DNA from: Schizophyllum amplum
Taxonomy: Eukaryota; Basidiomycota; Agaricomycetes; Agaricales; Schizophyllaceae
DNA: 64,000 bases
Direction of reading: 5' to 3'
NCBI GenBank assembly: GCA_007026445.1
Contig: VDMD01000017.1
Location: 248,001-312,000 of the forward strand
Position 1 is the stretch's first letter. Each line of letters opens with the position of its first letter. This document shows positions 45,192-55,637 of the stretch, in pieces. The notes under the pieces were generated by a model, which was given only the letters and a program-made list of their open reading frames with translations, did no database searches and was not told where the DNA came from. Both the position numbers and the translations under genes were made by a program.

Positions 45192-46551
45192 ATGTTATTA
45201 CACAAATCGCACCCCATAGAGGTTGAGTGCCCGATCTCAGGCGTCACGAAGGATCTCTTTCATGTTATCCTTATGCCGCTCGAAGCCGCAGACGAGGACG
45301 ACTTACACGTAGGTCGTTTTTACTCTCTGTGAGTGTGCCTTCTCAAGCACGAGGATGTACAGGTTTCCCGCAAGGAATGGTTGTTTGGACTTCCGCGAGG
45401 TGGTCTGCCCTACTACTTGAACTCACCTGAGAACAGAATCTGCCGTATGTTGATCTGCTTACCGCGCTTGTCAGAGTTTTGAATGTCATTTTTAGTTCGG
45501 GAAGACATCTGCCGGATGTACGCTCGCGGGGAGTTCATCCTGGCACCAACATACAAGACTTACATGGATACGATGGAGTTCATAGAGCACGCGGGGGTGA
45601 AGAATCGTTTGGAAACCGACAGATCGCCTCGTCGGCCTTCAACCTCGGTAAGGGACTTACTATGTTCACGGAAGCATCATACTGATATATTGTACTCAGC
45701 TGGCATCCCCTGAAAGAGTCTATCGCTACGTCTTCATTCCATACACGGCCGCTGCGCGCGCGCTGCAGGAGGAGTTCAAGATGCAGCCGCAGACCCTCGA
45801 AGATCTGAACGGGGGTATCTTTCCGCTGGATGGCAAGCCATGCAAAGCAGGAAGCGACCAATTCCCCGTGCTCGAGGTCCACGCACATCCATTCTCCGTT
45901 TGTACTCTCGCATTCAAAGTCTTCATGGCGCGCAGCACGCCGCTCACAAGCCAGTGGCACGCCATCACTGCCAAAATCACTAGCCACTGGATAGGAACGC
46001 CCATTCATGCCCCAAAATGGTTCATCACTCAGCCGAAGTTTGGAGAGGACGACTTGGAACTAAGCCCTTCTGAGGCGACAGGGTATTGCCCTTTCCTGCC
46101 AGAGGGTGTGGTCATTATCGACCGCAAGCGGGTGGATCAGGTCGGCGACGATCAGAATGAACCATACGGCGAGAAGGTCGGCTTTTGGGTCAACAAGGTC
46201 GATCCTGACGCTCCAGATCCCAATGCTCCGTTTCCAGATGCTGGGGATTCCAGCGCAGCGCCGCTCCGCACGAGGGCTCCGCTGCAGCGCCAGCGCTCGC
46301 CGCTCAAGCTGCGTCGCTCCAGCCGCCTCCACGCCAAGGCCTGCCCGTACGCTCCGCCCTCGCCCGCTCGATGCGCCCCGCCGCTCTCGCCTCCGCGCCG
46401 AGCTGTATCTGCACTACGTTATCGCGATCTCGTTTCCGACCCCCCTGCGTGGGCGAAACGCAATGGCCGGTTCCCGACGCCCAAGTTCACGAGCAACGAC
46501 TGGGCGTACTTCTGCTACAGTATCTGCCTCAATGCGCCTCCGGCGACGTAG
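45192..46551 (+). CDS. Family A protein A6, head-to-head with B2
   Basis: Four exons, 45192-45308, 45363-45444, 45496-45647 and 45700-46551, encode 400 residues. The start MLLHKSHPIEVECPISG is longer than in A4 or A5. Exon 2 gives VSRKEWLFGLPRGGLPYYL and ends SPENRIC at the phase-1 intron. Exon 3 starts LREDICRMYARGEF; the triad His is Cys. Exon 4 has YRYVFIPYTAAARALQEEF, QTLEDLNGGIFPLDGKP, EVHAHPFSVCTLAFKVF and APKWFITQPKFGEDD, then LKLRRSSRLHAKACPYAPPS and FTSNDWAYFCYS. Its C-terminal exon is almost identical to that of A7. Intact. Confidence 0.87.
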
Positions 46552-47376
46552 GTTGCGACTTTGTCGCATTCCAAACGCATTGACCGAACCCTCGAGTATC
46601 TCGGGTTCACCCGCGTCGCCGTCAGCCACAATAAGCCTGCCGAGCGTGACACTTCGACACGTCCGCGCATCGCGCTGAGCATCATCATGTTGCTGCTTTC
46701 TACGCAGCGAAGGTTACCCAATCGAGTTCGTGACCGCGCAGTAATCCTCGAACTCATGGACGTCCACCTCCGCCCACTCCGCATGCGATGTTGACCGGAC
46801 CGCGCAGCATTCGGGATACCTGTGGTAGCGCACACCTTGCGTCCCATAGAACGCCAGCGACGTTCATCGCGGGGCGGCGGGCGGGCTCTCCCTTGGCGGC
46901 CCTGGGCTGGATCGCCGCCAAACGCTACCGTCGTACGCGACTTCCAGGTTGCTCGTGTGCTCTCTAGGTACACTCCACCTTCGTCGCGTCACCACTCCTT
47001 CGAGCGACGCTGAACGCGGAATAGAAACGACGATGAGAAATTCGAGTTGAAGTTGCAGAAGGGTAGCTGTGCGGACGACGAGGGGTTGTATCTTTATCTC
47101 TAAGTTACTAGTGTAGAATCCACTGTACCCTTTGTCTGGTTAACTTAAGTCTGACTGCGTACGTCTCAATAGGCCTCAATCATAAGGCTTGCCTGTCGTA
47201 GTCAAGAGCGTGGGAACCGCGGCCAGCGCCGGCAATACCCGATTTCCGCAAGCTGCGGCAAATCCCACCGGTCCAACACTTGATCTGAACCTGATCACCA
47301 CCGCTGGCACTTTTCGCTCTCTCTCCGTGTTTCCACAACTTTTACTGGCGTTCTGATGACTGCGGCTGTCTGCACC
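46552..47376. other. 3' flank of A6 and promoter of A7
   Basis: The first 150 bp match flanks behind A7 and the 40719 relic. The region just before A7 has no CACGTG or ACAATGG. No gene seen. Confidence 0.5.
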
Positions 47377-48735
47377 ATGTCCTTACACAAGGCGCACCCC
47401 ATTGAGGTTAAATGCGTGATATCTGGCACTACTAAACGTCTCTTTCACGTTGTCCTTATGCCGCTCGAAGCCGCGGATGAAGACCACCTTCGCGTAGGTC
47501 TCTATCAGCTTCTAGATAACCTTACCTACCCCTGAAGCACCACGATACACAGGTCTCCTGCAAAGAGTGGTTGTTCGGACTTCCGCGAGGTGGTCTGCGA
47601 TACTACCTGAACTCGCCCGAGAACAGGATATGCTGTATGTCCATTCCGCTGAGCGCGCTTGTGCACAACTTGAATGGCATCTTTAGTTCGCGAAGACATC
47701 TGCCGGATGTACGCTCGCGGAGAGTTTATCCTGGCGCCAACATACAAGACCTACTTGGACACGATGGACTTCATAGCGCACGCGGGGGTGAAGAATCGTT
47801 TGGAAACCGACAGATCACCTTCAACCTCGGTAACGGACTTACTACGTCCACGGAAGCATCATGCTGATATATGCTGTACTCAGCTGGCGTCCCCGGAAGG
47901 ACTCTATCGTTACGTTTTCATTCCATACACGGCCGCTGCGCGGGCGCTGCAGGAGGAGTTCAAGATGCAGCCGCAGACCCTCGAAGATCTGAACGGGGGT
48001 ATCTTTCCGCTGGATGGCAAGCCATGCAAAGCAGGAAGCGACCAATTCCCCGTGCTCGAGGTCCACGCACATCCCTTCTCCGTCTGCACTCTTGCATTCA
48101 AAGTCTTCATGGCGCGCAGCACGCCGCTCACAAGCCAGTGGCACGCCATATCTGCCAAAATCACCAGCCACTGGATAGGGACACCCATTCATGCCCCACA
48201 ATGGTTCATCGATCAGCCGAAGTTTGGAGAAGACGACTTGGAACTGAGCCCTTCTGAGGCGACAGGGTATTGCCCTTTCCTGCCAGAGGGTGTGGTCATC
48301 ATCGACCGCAAGCGGGTGGATCAGGTCGGCGACGATCAGAATGAACCATATGGTCAAAAGGTAGGCCTCTGGGTCAACAGGGTCGATCCTGACGCTCCAG
48401 ATCCCAATGCTCCGTTTCCAGATGCTGGGGATTCCAGCGCAGCGCCGCTCCGCACGAGGGCACCGCTGCAGCGCCAGCGCTCGCCGCTCAAGCTGCGTCG
48501 CTCCAGCCGCCTCCACGCCAAGGCCTGTCCGTACGCTCCGCCCTCACCCGCTCGATGCGCCCCGCCGCTCTCGCCTCCGCGCCGAGCTGTATCTGCACTA
48601 CGTTATCGCGATCTCCTGTCCGACCCCCCTGCGTGGGCGAAACGGAACGGCCGGTTCCCGACGCCCAAATTCACGAGCAACGACTGGGCCTACTTCTGCT
48701 ATAGCGTCTCTCTCAATGCGCCTCCGACGACGTAG
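47377..48735 (+). CDS. Family A protein A7, tandem duplicate of A6
   Basis: Four exons, 47377-47493, 47553-47634, 47687-47829 and 47884-48735, encode 397 residues. It is A6-like throughout: MSLHKAHPIEVKCVISGTTK, VSCKEWLFGLPRGGLRYYL, FREDICRMYARGEFILAPTY. Exon 3 is 9 bp shorter than in A6: the SPRRPST codons have lost Arg-Arg-Pro, an in-frame deletion in a motif otherwise kept in every intact copy. Exon 4 keeps all blocks including QWFIDQPKFGEDD and FTSNDWAYFCYSVSLNAPP. The gene is open and probably expressed, but without a partner B gene or the usual promoter boxes. Confidence 0.86.
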
Positions 48736-49062
48736 GTTGCGACTTCGCCGCATTCCGAACGTCGAGTATCTCGGGCTCACACGCGTTACCGTCAGCGACG
48801 ATACGCCCACCGGACGTGACACTGCGATGCGTCCGCGCATCGCACAGAGCATCGTCGTGGCGCCGCTTCATGCCCTCATGCAGCCGTGACGCTGCCTTCC
48901 GCTCTTACGCAGCGAACAATGCTCAACCGGATCGTGGTCGTGCGGCGATACTCGAACCCCCGATCGCGAACATCCACCTCTGCCTGGTCCGCGTACGATG
49001 TTGACTGGGCTCAGGTAACCTGTGAAGGCGCACACGTCATGTCCATTGGCATGCCAGCGATA
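48736..49062. repeat. Paralogous 3' flank of A7
   Basis: Non-coding; matches 41460-41720 and 46552-46700. It leads directly into the minisatellite that hosts the transposon. Confidence 0.6.
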
Positions 49063-49136
49063 TCCTGATGGGCTCTCTCTCGAGATCAAGCTGGGCTCTC
49101 CCTCGAGCTCAGGATGGGCTCTCCCTCGAGCTCAAG
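49063..49136 (+). repeat. 23-bp minisatellite, left part
   Basis: About three units of GGGCTCTCCCTCGAGCTC plus AGGAT. The array resumes at 50353 on the other side of a transposon, so the element split one array. Confidence 0.75.
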
Positions 49137-50352
49137 CACTGGAGTACCCGAAGTACGAGAATTTCACGTAGCCTAAGAGAGAAAATCCAATTCGGCCACT
49201 TTTGAGAGAAAGGTTTGAGAAATGTAGACAGAGAAAATCGAGAGAAAACTGGACCCACCCAGAAATTCATATCACGATGCTAAAATGACATAGAGAAAAT
49301 GAATTTTCTCTATGTCTGTGCTTGACTCAAGGCCAGAGTCCGACTTAGCGGCGAGGAGGGGTTGTTTGTTCTTATTTATTTCCGTGCGCCACATGATGAC
49401 GCAAGCGCCGTGGACTTGAGTCTTTTGCTCTTGACCGTCACCACCATCGCCCCGCCGATACCCCGACACCTCTTGCTGCCTTTCAAAGTCCTCGTCGACA
49501 TCGATGTTGACTACGACGCTGGCATCGTCTCTGCCAGTGCCGCCAAACAACGAAGATCGACGTAGGACGCGATGACCGCAGCTTATTGCCCTCCCGACGC
49601 ACGTGTCCTTTTAGAACGGCTCTAGCGTGCGCACATCTCTTGAGTCTTCTGCTAATTCATCCCTTGACGAGGTCGCCCCAGTGCATGTGAGGTGCCTCAT
49701 CGTATCTTCACGCCGATGTAGTCCCCTCCCCCATTTCCTCTCTGTCACCCGGTTATGCAAGGCATGTATAGGACGTATAGTGGTACCCGCCGCTGTGTTC
49801 GGGTCTTTCGGCGATGCGGGCGACGTGTCTCCCGTATGACCATCGCGTCAGGTAAGTACTTATTCTCCTTCGTGCTGCACAAGCTGATCATAGTAACAGA
49901 TGTCAACGAGCGTGCGGATGATAGCAGCTTGTGGAATACCGGTTGCCCTGTACGTCCTCTCACTGCCGCTTTCAATGCTGCCCTTACCGGCCATGCCGTA
50001 GCGCAGACAGTGTATACTGCTGCTTCTAGCAAGTCGATTAGATTGTAGATACAGGTGTAACAGTAGTTAGCAAATATACTGTTGGTTTTCTCTATTAAAC
50101 GGTGTGAAACGACAAACAAATAAGCCAATAGACCTGCCTAACCCCGGCCGCCTACTTTTTGTTGGCCGGATTCCCTCAAAAGTATGTCGAAAAAAGTACG
50201 TGATAGCGGACATTTACCTAGTGAAAATTTTTCACGTACTAGATAGCGAATTTCGCTGATTTTTGCGGGCCTGTCGCTCGTTTTTTACGTGAAATTCCCC
50301 CGCAAGTGAGAGAAAGTTATGGTGAATTTCACGTACTTCGGGTACTCCAGTG
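49137..50352. mobile_element. CACTA-like non-autonomous DNA transposon, 1216 bp
   Basis: Terminal inverted repeats of 21 bp are perfect: CACTGGAGTACCCGAAGTAC plus G at 49137-49157 and its reverse complement at 50332-50352. The 3-bp target duplication AAG lies at 49134-49136 and 50353-50355. Termini of CACTG with a 3-bp duplication fit the CACTA/EnSpm superfamily. Subterminal regions repeat GAGAGAAA and TTCACGTA motifs, likely transposase-binding repeats. The interior has only short open frames, none resembling a transposase, so it must be moved by an element elsewhere. Confidence 0.85.
49287..49316. repeat. Perfect 14-bp-arm palindrome inside the transposon
   Basis: GACATAGAGAAAAT and its reverse complement are separated by GA. 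The arms repeat the GAGAAAA motif of the subterminal region. Confidence 0.8.
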
Positions 50353-50460
50353 AAGCTGGGCTCTCCCTCGAGCTCAGGATGAGCACTCCCTCGAGCTTAG
50401 GATGGACCCTCCCTCGAGCTCAGGATGGACCCTCCCTTGAGCTTAGAATCATCACCGAGC
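50353..50460 (+). repeat. 23-bp minisatellite, right part
   Basis: About four units of the same GGGCTCTCCCTCGAGCTC type with variants (GACCCTCCCTTGAGC). Continues the array cut by the element at 49137. Confidence 0.75.
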
Positions 50461-50479
50461 GATATGTTGCCGCCATACT

Positions 50480-50745
50480 TCAATGCCCGCGGACGCCAAG
50501 CATACATTGCTGCTCAGCAACGTCAACGTCGGGGCCACCCTTGAGCCTCTCGAGTCTTCTTCCCGCCCCGGACAAGTGGTTTCCACGCCAGGCCGACGGA
50601 ATAATGGGGCAAGACGTTGAACCTCAGCTTCGAAAGCAATGGACCCCTCCCCGGTCTCCATCTTCAACACGGGTATGCGCCGCTAGACTCGCTGAAGGGA
50701 GATACCATCATCGGCGCCATTCCTGCGTCTCTTGCGGACTGGACT
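50480..50745. repeat. Paralogous non-coding segment, pairs with 41798-42075
   Basis: The counterpart of the segment behind the 40719 relic. Together with the upstream flank it proves that the transposon inserted after the duplication. Confidence 0.6.
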
Positions 50746-51441
50746 GGACTGGATTAACCCGAGCGGTCCCTTAAGGAACTAACGGGGTGTCGGTGTTCTC
50801 AGCCGCAGGCGGACGGGCACCCGCGTCTCGACTCTCGACAACTCATGCGAGGGTCGATATCTGCATATGCGTCTCGTCTAACCTCGTCAAGACCATCGTC
50901 ACGCGTTTCCATGCTCGGTAGCATATCCTTCAGATCGCGGGGATAACGAAGTTTGGTGGTCGGAATACTTTGAACAGCTGCATAGAAGTAGAATACAGTA
51001 TGCCTTGTCAATGGCTTCTGAGACGCCATAGAACCTTCCTTTTTGGGAATACAATGGCCTGATGTTAGCGTAAGTACTGAACTACAGTACTCATTGGCTT
51101 GCTGCTCGCTGCTTGAAGCAAATGTGAGCGACGAGATGCCTCTTGAAGCTCTGTGCATGAAGTCAAGTGTCTCACTTAAACAGTGCGCGAAGCCTCATTC
51201 TAGTTGCGGAGTTCAGCGTTCAGGCATTGATAACGCACCACACGAACTCTTTGAGATCCTTGCCGTCATCAAGAACACCATTCTGTATTCGCAGGTAAAA
51301 ACCTACACAAGAAGGTCGCCAGAACAGCTCCGAGCGAATGTCGACGATTCTCTCGTTATTGCGTTCGACTGGTGCGCGTAAGTATCCCAAGAATCCCATA
51401 CTTTGTTATCGTAGCATATACACGGAAAGCACTTGAGCATA
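50746..51441. other. Intergenic, 3' side of the basic-region protein
   Basis: No supported gene. Open frames on both strands here lack domains and splice support. Confidence 0.45.
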
Positions 51442-52542
51442 TTACGAGGTCTGTTCAGGCTTATTATCTGAGAAGTTCGGGTCGATGGCTTGCGGAGGTA
51501 CGCTGCTCTCCTGCTGTGGCGGCGGCGGAGCGGGGATCGTGAAGGGAGATCCGTTCTGGAATACGCGCTGCAGGCGTTCGCGGAGGTCTTCCTTGCTATC
51601 GCCGGAGCCGGAGGGAGCGTGCGCGGGGTCGACGGCGTAGGATGGAGGAGGGGCAGGCGGGAGGATTTCAGGCGCGGTGATGGTACCAAGAGGCGGAGCG
51701 AAGGCAGACGGAGCGGGCATAGGGACACCGTGGATGGCCTGGTATGCCATTCTCCTCTGCAATGAAGGGTGATTAGATACACGAACTTTAATAGCTGTTC
51801 GCGAACGTACCTGGTGGTCCCAGTGGTCGAACGCCTGCGCGATGATGGGCTCGAGCGACGCGAGCTCCTCGTTCGTCATGAACAACGTGCGCAGCAGGTG
51901 CTGTTTCAGCAGCGGCACGCAAGAGAACGATAGCAAGAGCGTCGTCGCGAACGTCTGGCCGCCGAGCATCGTATTCGGTGGCCCGACGGATCCTGGCTGT
52001 GGCGCGGGCTGGGGGTGGTGCGGTGGCGGCGGCGCCTGTGGGTACGTTTCGTACACCCCTCCGTCGCCGCTCTCGTCCATCTCGAGCCCCATCTCCTGCA
52101 GCTTGCGCTGCTTGACGGCCATGCGGTGTCGGCGCTGACGCTCCCGTGCCGCCGCGCGCATGCGCTCGCGGCGCTGCGCGTCTTCATCGGGCTCCTGCGA
52201 CTGCTGCATGTCCTCGCTCGGCGCCTGGCCGCGCGACTCACGATCGCGGGCGCGCTTGCGGCGCTGGCGCTCGGCGGCCTTCTCGCGCTTGCGGCGCATC
52301 GTGTCCGTCTCGTCGTCGTCGTCGCGGTCGCGCTTGAGGCTGGGGGACGCGCAGGGCCCGGAGGAGGGGTGGAAGACGGAGACGGTGGAATGCGGCATCA
52401 TCGGCGGCGGCGGCGGCGCCGTCATCCATGGGGCGCTGGAGACGACGCGCGCGGCGGGCTGCTGGTCCTCGGCCAGGTTGGGCGTGACGGCGGGGGGAGC
52501 TGGTGACAGATTCGTGACGGTCAGCGTCGAAAGATGTGACAA
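51442..52542 (-). CDS. Basic-region, bZIP-like nuclear protein, unknown
   Basis: Two exons on the minus strand, 52542-51811 and 51756-51442, give 348 residues. A Pro-rich start (MTAPPPPPMMPHS) leads to two Arg-rich blocks at about residues 83-105 and 125-150: RRKREKAAERQRRKRARDRE and RRERMRAAARERQRRHRM. They resemble the basic region of bZIP factors but no leucine heptad follows, so dimerisation by a classic zipper is doubtful. A hydrophobic segment, TFATTLLLSFSCVPLLKQHL, then MTNEELASLEPIIAQAFDHW look helical and may be the conserved core. The C-terminal part is rich in Pro, with DSKEDLRERLQRVFQNGSPF. Likely nuclear. It diverges from the gene at 53339 with about 800 bp between. Confidence 0.75.
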   Translation of the reverse strand: MSHLSTLTVTNLSPAPPAVTPNLAEDQQPAARVVSSAPWMTAPPPPPMMPHSTVSVFHPSSGPCASPSLKRDRDDDDETDTMRRKREKAAERQRRKRARDRESRGQAPSEDMQQSQEPDEDAQRRERMRAAARERQRRHRMAVKQRKLQEMGLEMDESGDGGVYETYPQAPPPPHHPQPAPQPGSVGPPNTMLGGQTFATTLLLSFSCVPLLKQHLLRTLFMTNEELASLEPIIAQAFDHWDHQVRSRTAIKVRVSNHPSLQRRMAYQAIHGVPMPAPSAFAPPLGTITAPEILPPAPPPSYAVDPAHAPSGSGDSKEDLRERLQRVFQNGSPFTIPAPPPPQQESSVPPQAIDPNFSDNKPEQTS

Positions 52543-53338
52543 AGGCGGAAAACAATGGAAAAATCGTGTTTGTCTCTTTCAAGAACCGTGGGAACTTTTG
52601 CGGACATGTCCTCCTCCTCCTCCCCACCCCGTACTGACTTTCCCTCATACTCTGCTTGCCACTCGAATAGAAAACAATCCAGCAGCTCTTGAAAGGCTAT
52701 GCTCCGCGGCAACGTATCTTCCAGGCGCAACACGATGGTGATGACCTACACGCCCAAGTCCCATTTCGCGGGTGATCACCAAGCTTTTGCTCTTCACGCT
52801 TCTGGTCTGCTCTGTGGCGTCCCGCACGCCCTCCTCTGGTCCTGCACTGTGATGTGCCCGGTCCTCCGATCTCATTTCCAGGAAACACGCGTGTGATATG
52901 CTCTTTGTACTGCTCTGCCTCGTGGGGGATTTGTGACCATCATCTTGCGCGCCGCTGATCGTCACCTTCGCCCCGCCCTCGCCTAGCTCGTCGTCACTCT
53001 CTAAATGAGTTCTCGTCACTGTGCCACCCCTCCGCGCGCCCTGGGATGCATTCAAGAAAGGGTACACGGCCTGCGGGATCGCCCCCGGGCGCTTGTCTTC
53101 ATCACAGAAGTCCCAAATCCTGCCTATGACCGTGCATGCCTTCGTCTTTGACCTTGTCTTTGTGTCTCCCGTCGATACTTAACGCTGCGCCCGACATGCT
53201 CTCCTCCTCAGCAACCGAGCCCAGCTCCCCGCCTCATCCTATACGAGTTCCGCCTCCCTCTTCGCGCCCACCTCCCGCTCTTCGCGCCTACTACCCTTCT
53301 ACGCACCTCTCCTACTTCTCCTCCTCGCATTCCTCACC
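52543..53338. other. Divergent intergenic region
   Basis: Promoter region between the basic-region protein and the 53339 gene. The 150 bp before 53339 are CT-rich, as in many fungal promoters. No gene seen. Confidence 0.5.
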
Positions 53339-54050
53339 ATGTCCTCCACGATCGACGGCTGGCAGTCCATGTCCTTCGAGGAGTACAACGCCGTCCACGC
53401 CCATCGTCAGCGCCCCTACGCCCCTGGCCAGTTTCCCGGCGGCATCAAGCGCCTCGAGGACAGCTGGATCGTGGTCCCCCAGCATCTGGTTCTGACTCCG
53501 ACCCCGACGAACATACCCACACCCGTCTTTGTTACCCCGCGCGGCGCGCAGGGCGTCATGTTCACCGAGCTCATGATGCGCTCCGCGCACGGTGCCGCGG
53601 ACTTCATGCGCGGCCCCACGGACCAGGTGCTCCCTCCGAGGACGAAGCAAGTGGTCCTGCATATATCTGTAAGTCGATTGATATCTTATTCGTTCGAGCC
53701 GCTGAGCTGACGACAAAATGACAGTGGCCCGGCCTGCCGAAGGACTTCAGCCACTACCAGAAGTCGATCCCAGCCATCATCAACGGCAAGCCCATGTCGC
53801 GCGCGCAGCTCGGACACCAGGTGGTGCTTGCATACTACGAGTTCTTCGGGGTAAGCACCCTTCGTTCCGTTGCAGTCGCGACAACAAGGCTGACCCGGCG
53901 CAGTCAGTTCGCCAATACAACGAATCGCGGGAGAAGAAACTCAAGGATGAAGATCCGACCAAGATGGTCTTCGACAAGCTTGTGCTGCTCTCGGTGTGCA
54001 ACCTCGGCGGCGAGAACTGGCAGGCGGAGATCGCGAGGCTGAAGAAGTGA
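53339..54050 (+). CDS. Conserved-looking 200-aa protein, unknown
   Basis: Three exons, 53339-53668, 53725-53850 and 53904-54050, give 200 residues. The start MSSTIDGWQSMSFEEYNAV has a purine context (ACCATG). Other segments are GGIKRLEDSWIVVPQHLVLT, TELMMRSAHGAADFMRGP, WPGLPKDFSHYQKSIPAI, AQLGHQVVLAYYEFFG and LLSVCNLGGENWQAEIARL. All joins are phase 0. No signal peptide, membrane helix or known motif is seen; the composition is that of a globular intracellular protein. The balanced composition and clean splicing support a real gene. Confidence 0.75.
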
Positions 54051-54299
54051 GTGATGGGGTCGCTTGCGCGAGTGGCCTTGAGCGCGTCGCCTGCGGAGAT
54101 GGTCCGAGCTGCGCTCGATCCTTCTCTCGCCAACTTCGTCCTCACTCCTCGCATCGCTCCTCACTCCTCGCATCGCTTCTCACTCCTCGCATTCTCCACT
54201 CCTCTTCGTCCCTCTCCCTGCATATGCCTCTCATGTTCTGGATCCCCCACCGCCCATACATCTACCCTCGGAACGCACCTCCCGCACCCTGTATTTCTA

Positions 54300-54760
54300 G
54301 TCTGTCGCATTGTCCTTACCTTACTGCATCGTCTTTGTCATACGAGGATGTTCTATACTGGATCTCTACCATACCGCATCGTCTTTACCATACTACCGCA
54401 TTGCCTCTACCATAATACCGCATTGTCTCTACCATACCGCATTGTCTCTACCACACCGCATTGTCTCTACCATACCGCATTGTTGTACCATCGTCCCTAC
54501 ATTACCGCATTGTTCCTGCCATAATCAATTGTTCCTGCTATAATCCATCTACTCTGCCATAATACGTCGTCCCTGCCATATTGCATTGTCCCTTGGAACT
54601 TACTGTATCGCATCGTCCCTTCTGTATCGCATTGTCCGAGTCCCTTCTGTACAGAGTATCGTCCCTTCTGTACGTACTGTAGAGCATCGTCTCTTCTGCA
54701 TCGCATCGTCTCTTCTGCATCGAGCATCGTCGCGTCCGTCTCTCTCATACCGCATTGCCT
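54300..54760. repeat. Degenerate 19-bp minisatellite tract
   Basis: The clearest part is three units of CCGCATTGTCTCTACCATA (19 bp) near 54419-54475. Shorter and altered versions (CGTCCCTTCTGTATCGCAT and similar) continue to about 54760. The tract lies in the 3' flank of the 53339 gene. Confidence 0.75.
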
Positions 54761-55637
54761 GCTCTCGTCAGACTCGTCTCTTGATCCCGTCTCATTTGCA
54801 TGATTTTCCGCATCAGCTCCCAAGTTCTCCTCTCCTACATAGACCGGTACCGACCTGTATTGCACTAAAAGACGATAATGATGATTGAATATAATGTTCA
54901 TACACCTGCGTCTCGCGAGTGCCGGCGCCAAGCCATAATCAGTACCAGAGGAAGTCCCTGTCATCAGTTCGCGCCATCATGATATGGCAATACGAAGCTT
55001 CAGGCTTACTGGTGAGAGGAATCATCACAGACGCGCCCGACATCGAGGTAGCCGTTAAACGTTAAACGCAGGGTTGACAAAATAATCAATGTACGACGAT
55101 GGATGTAGAGATATCTACAAATGCAGGAACACATCCTCTGATACTCGTACATATACAGAAGCCTACTGCACCCTTCACTGACCCCAAGATCGACATTGGC
55201 GTCTTCGCCAGCCGCCTCCAATATCTGAGCTTCGAAGATGTGCGCAGGCACACGGGCAGATGGGAGCGTTGGGAATGACGCGTGCTGCGTAGGACGGTCG
55301 CGGCGGCAGGCGAGGCTGAGGGGCTCCCGCCTGCAGCCATGGGTGCCGACGTAGCCCATTCCTTGTCGGGCGCAGGGTGAAAAGAGGCACCCGCCCGGTG
55401 GCCCGGACAAGACGACGGTGTTCGTCTGTTCGCGCGCGATGCGACCTATCCTTCGAGCGACGGTCGAGTTGCGTGAGTTCGAGCAACAGCTCGGCGTGGC
55501 GCCTCGCTCAATGGCTCCGGCGTCGGGAGGCCTTCGCGCTCCGCGATCGTACATGGGCGAGCGTTCGCGACTTGCTGCTGACCCGAGATACTCGAGGGTC
55601 TGAACGGCGCGATCGTGATGCAACGAAGAAGTCGGAC
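54761..55637. other. 3' flank of A10
   Basis: No gene seen. The part next to A10 shows traces of the flank shared with A8 and A9. Confidence 0.45.

Noticed and set aside
49063..50460. Repeat array with spacer-like sequence, considered as CRISPR
   Set aside because: Units are contiguous 23-bp tandem repeats with no unique spacers, in a fungal genome.
51043..51381. Open frame of about 110 codons
   Set aside because: No domain, no start context and overlaps an opposite open frame; probably chance.
52015..52506. Long plus-strand frame opposite the basic-region gene
   Set aside because: Antisense to an Arg/Pro-rich exon; composition is that of a shadow frame.
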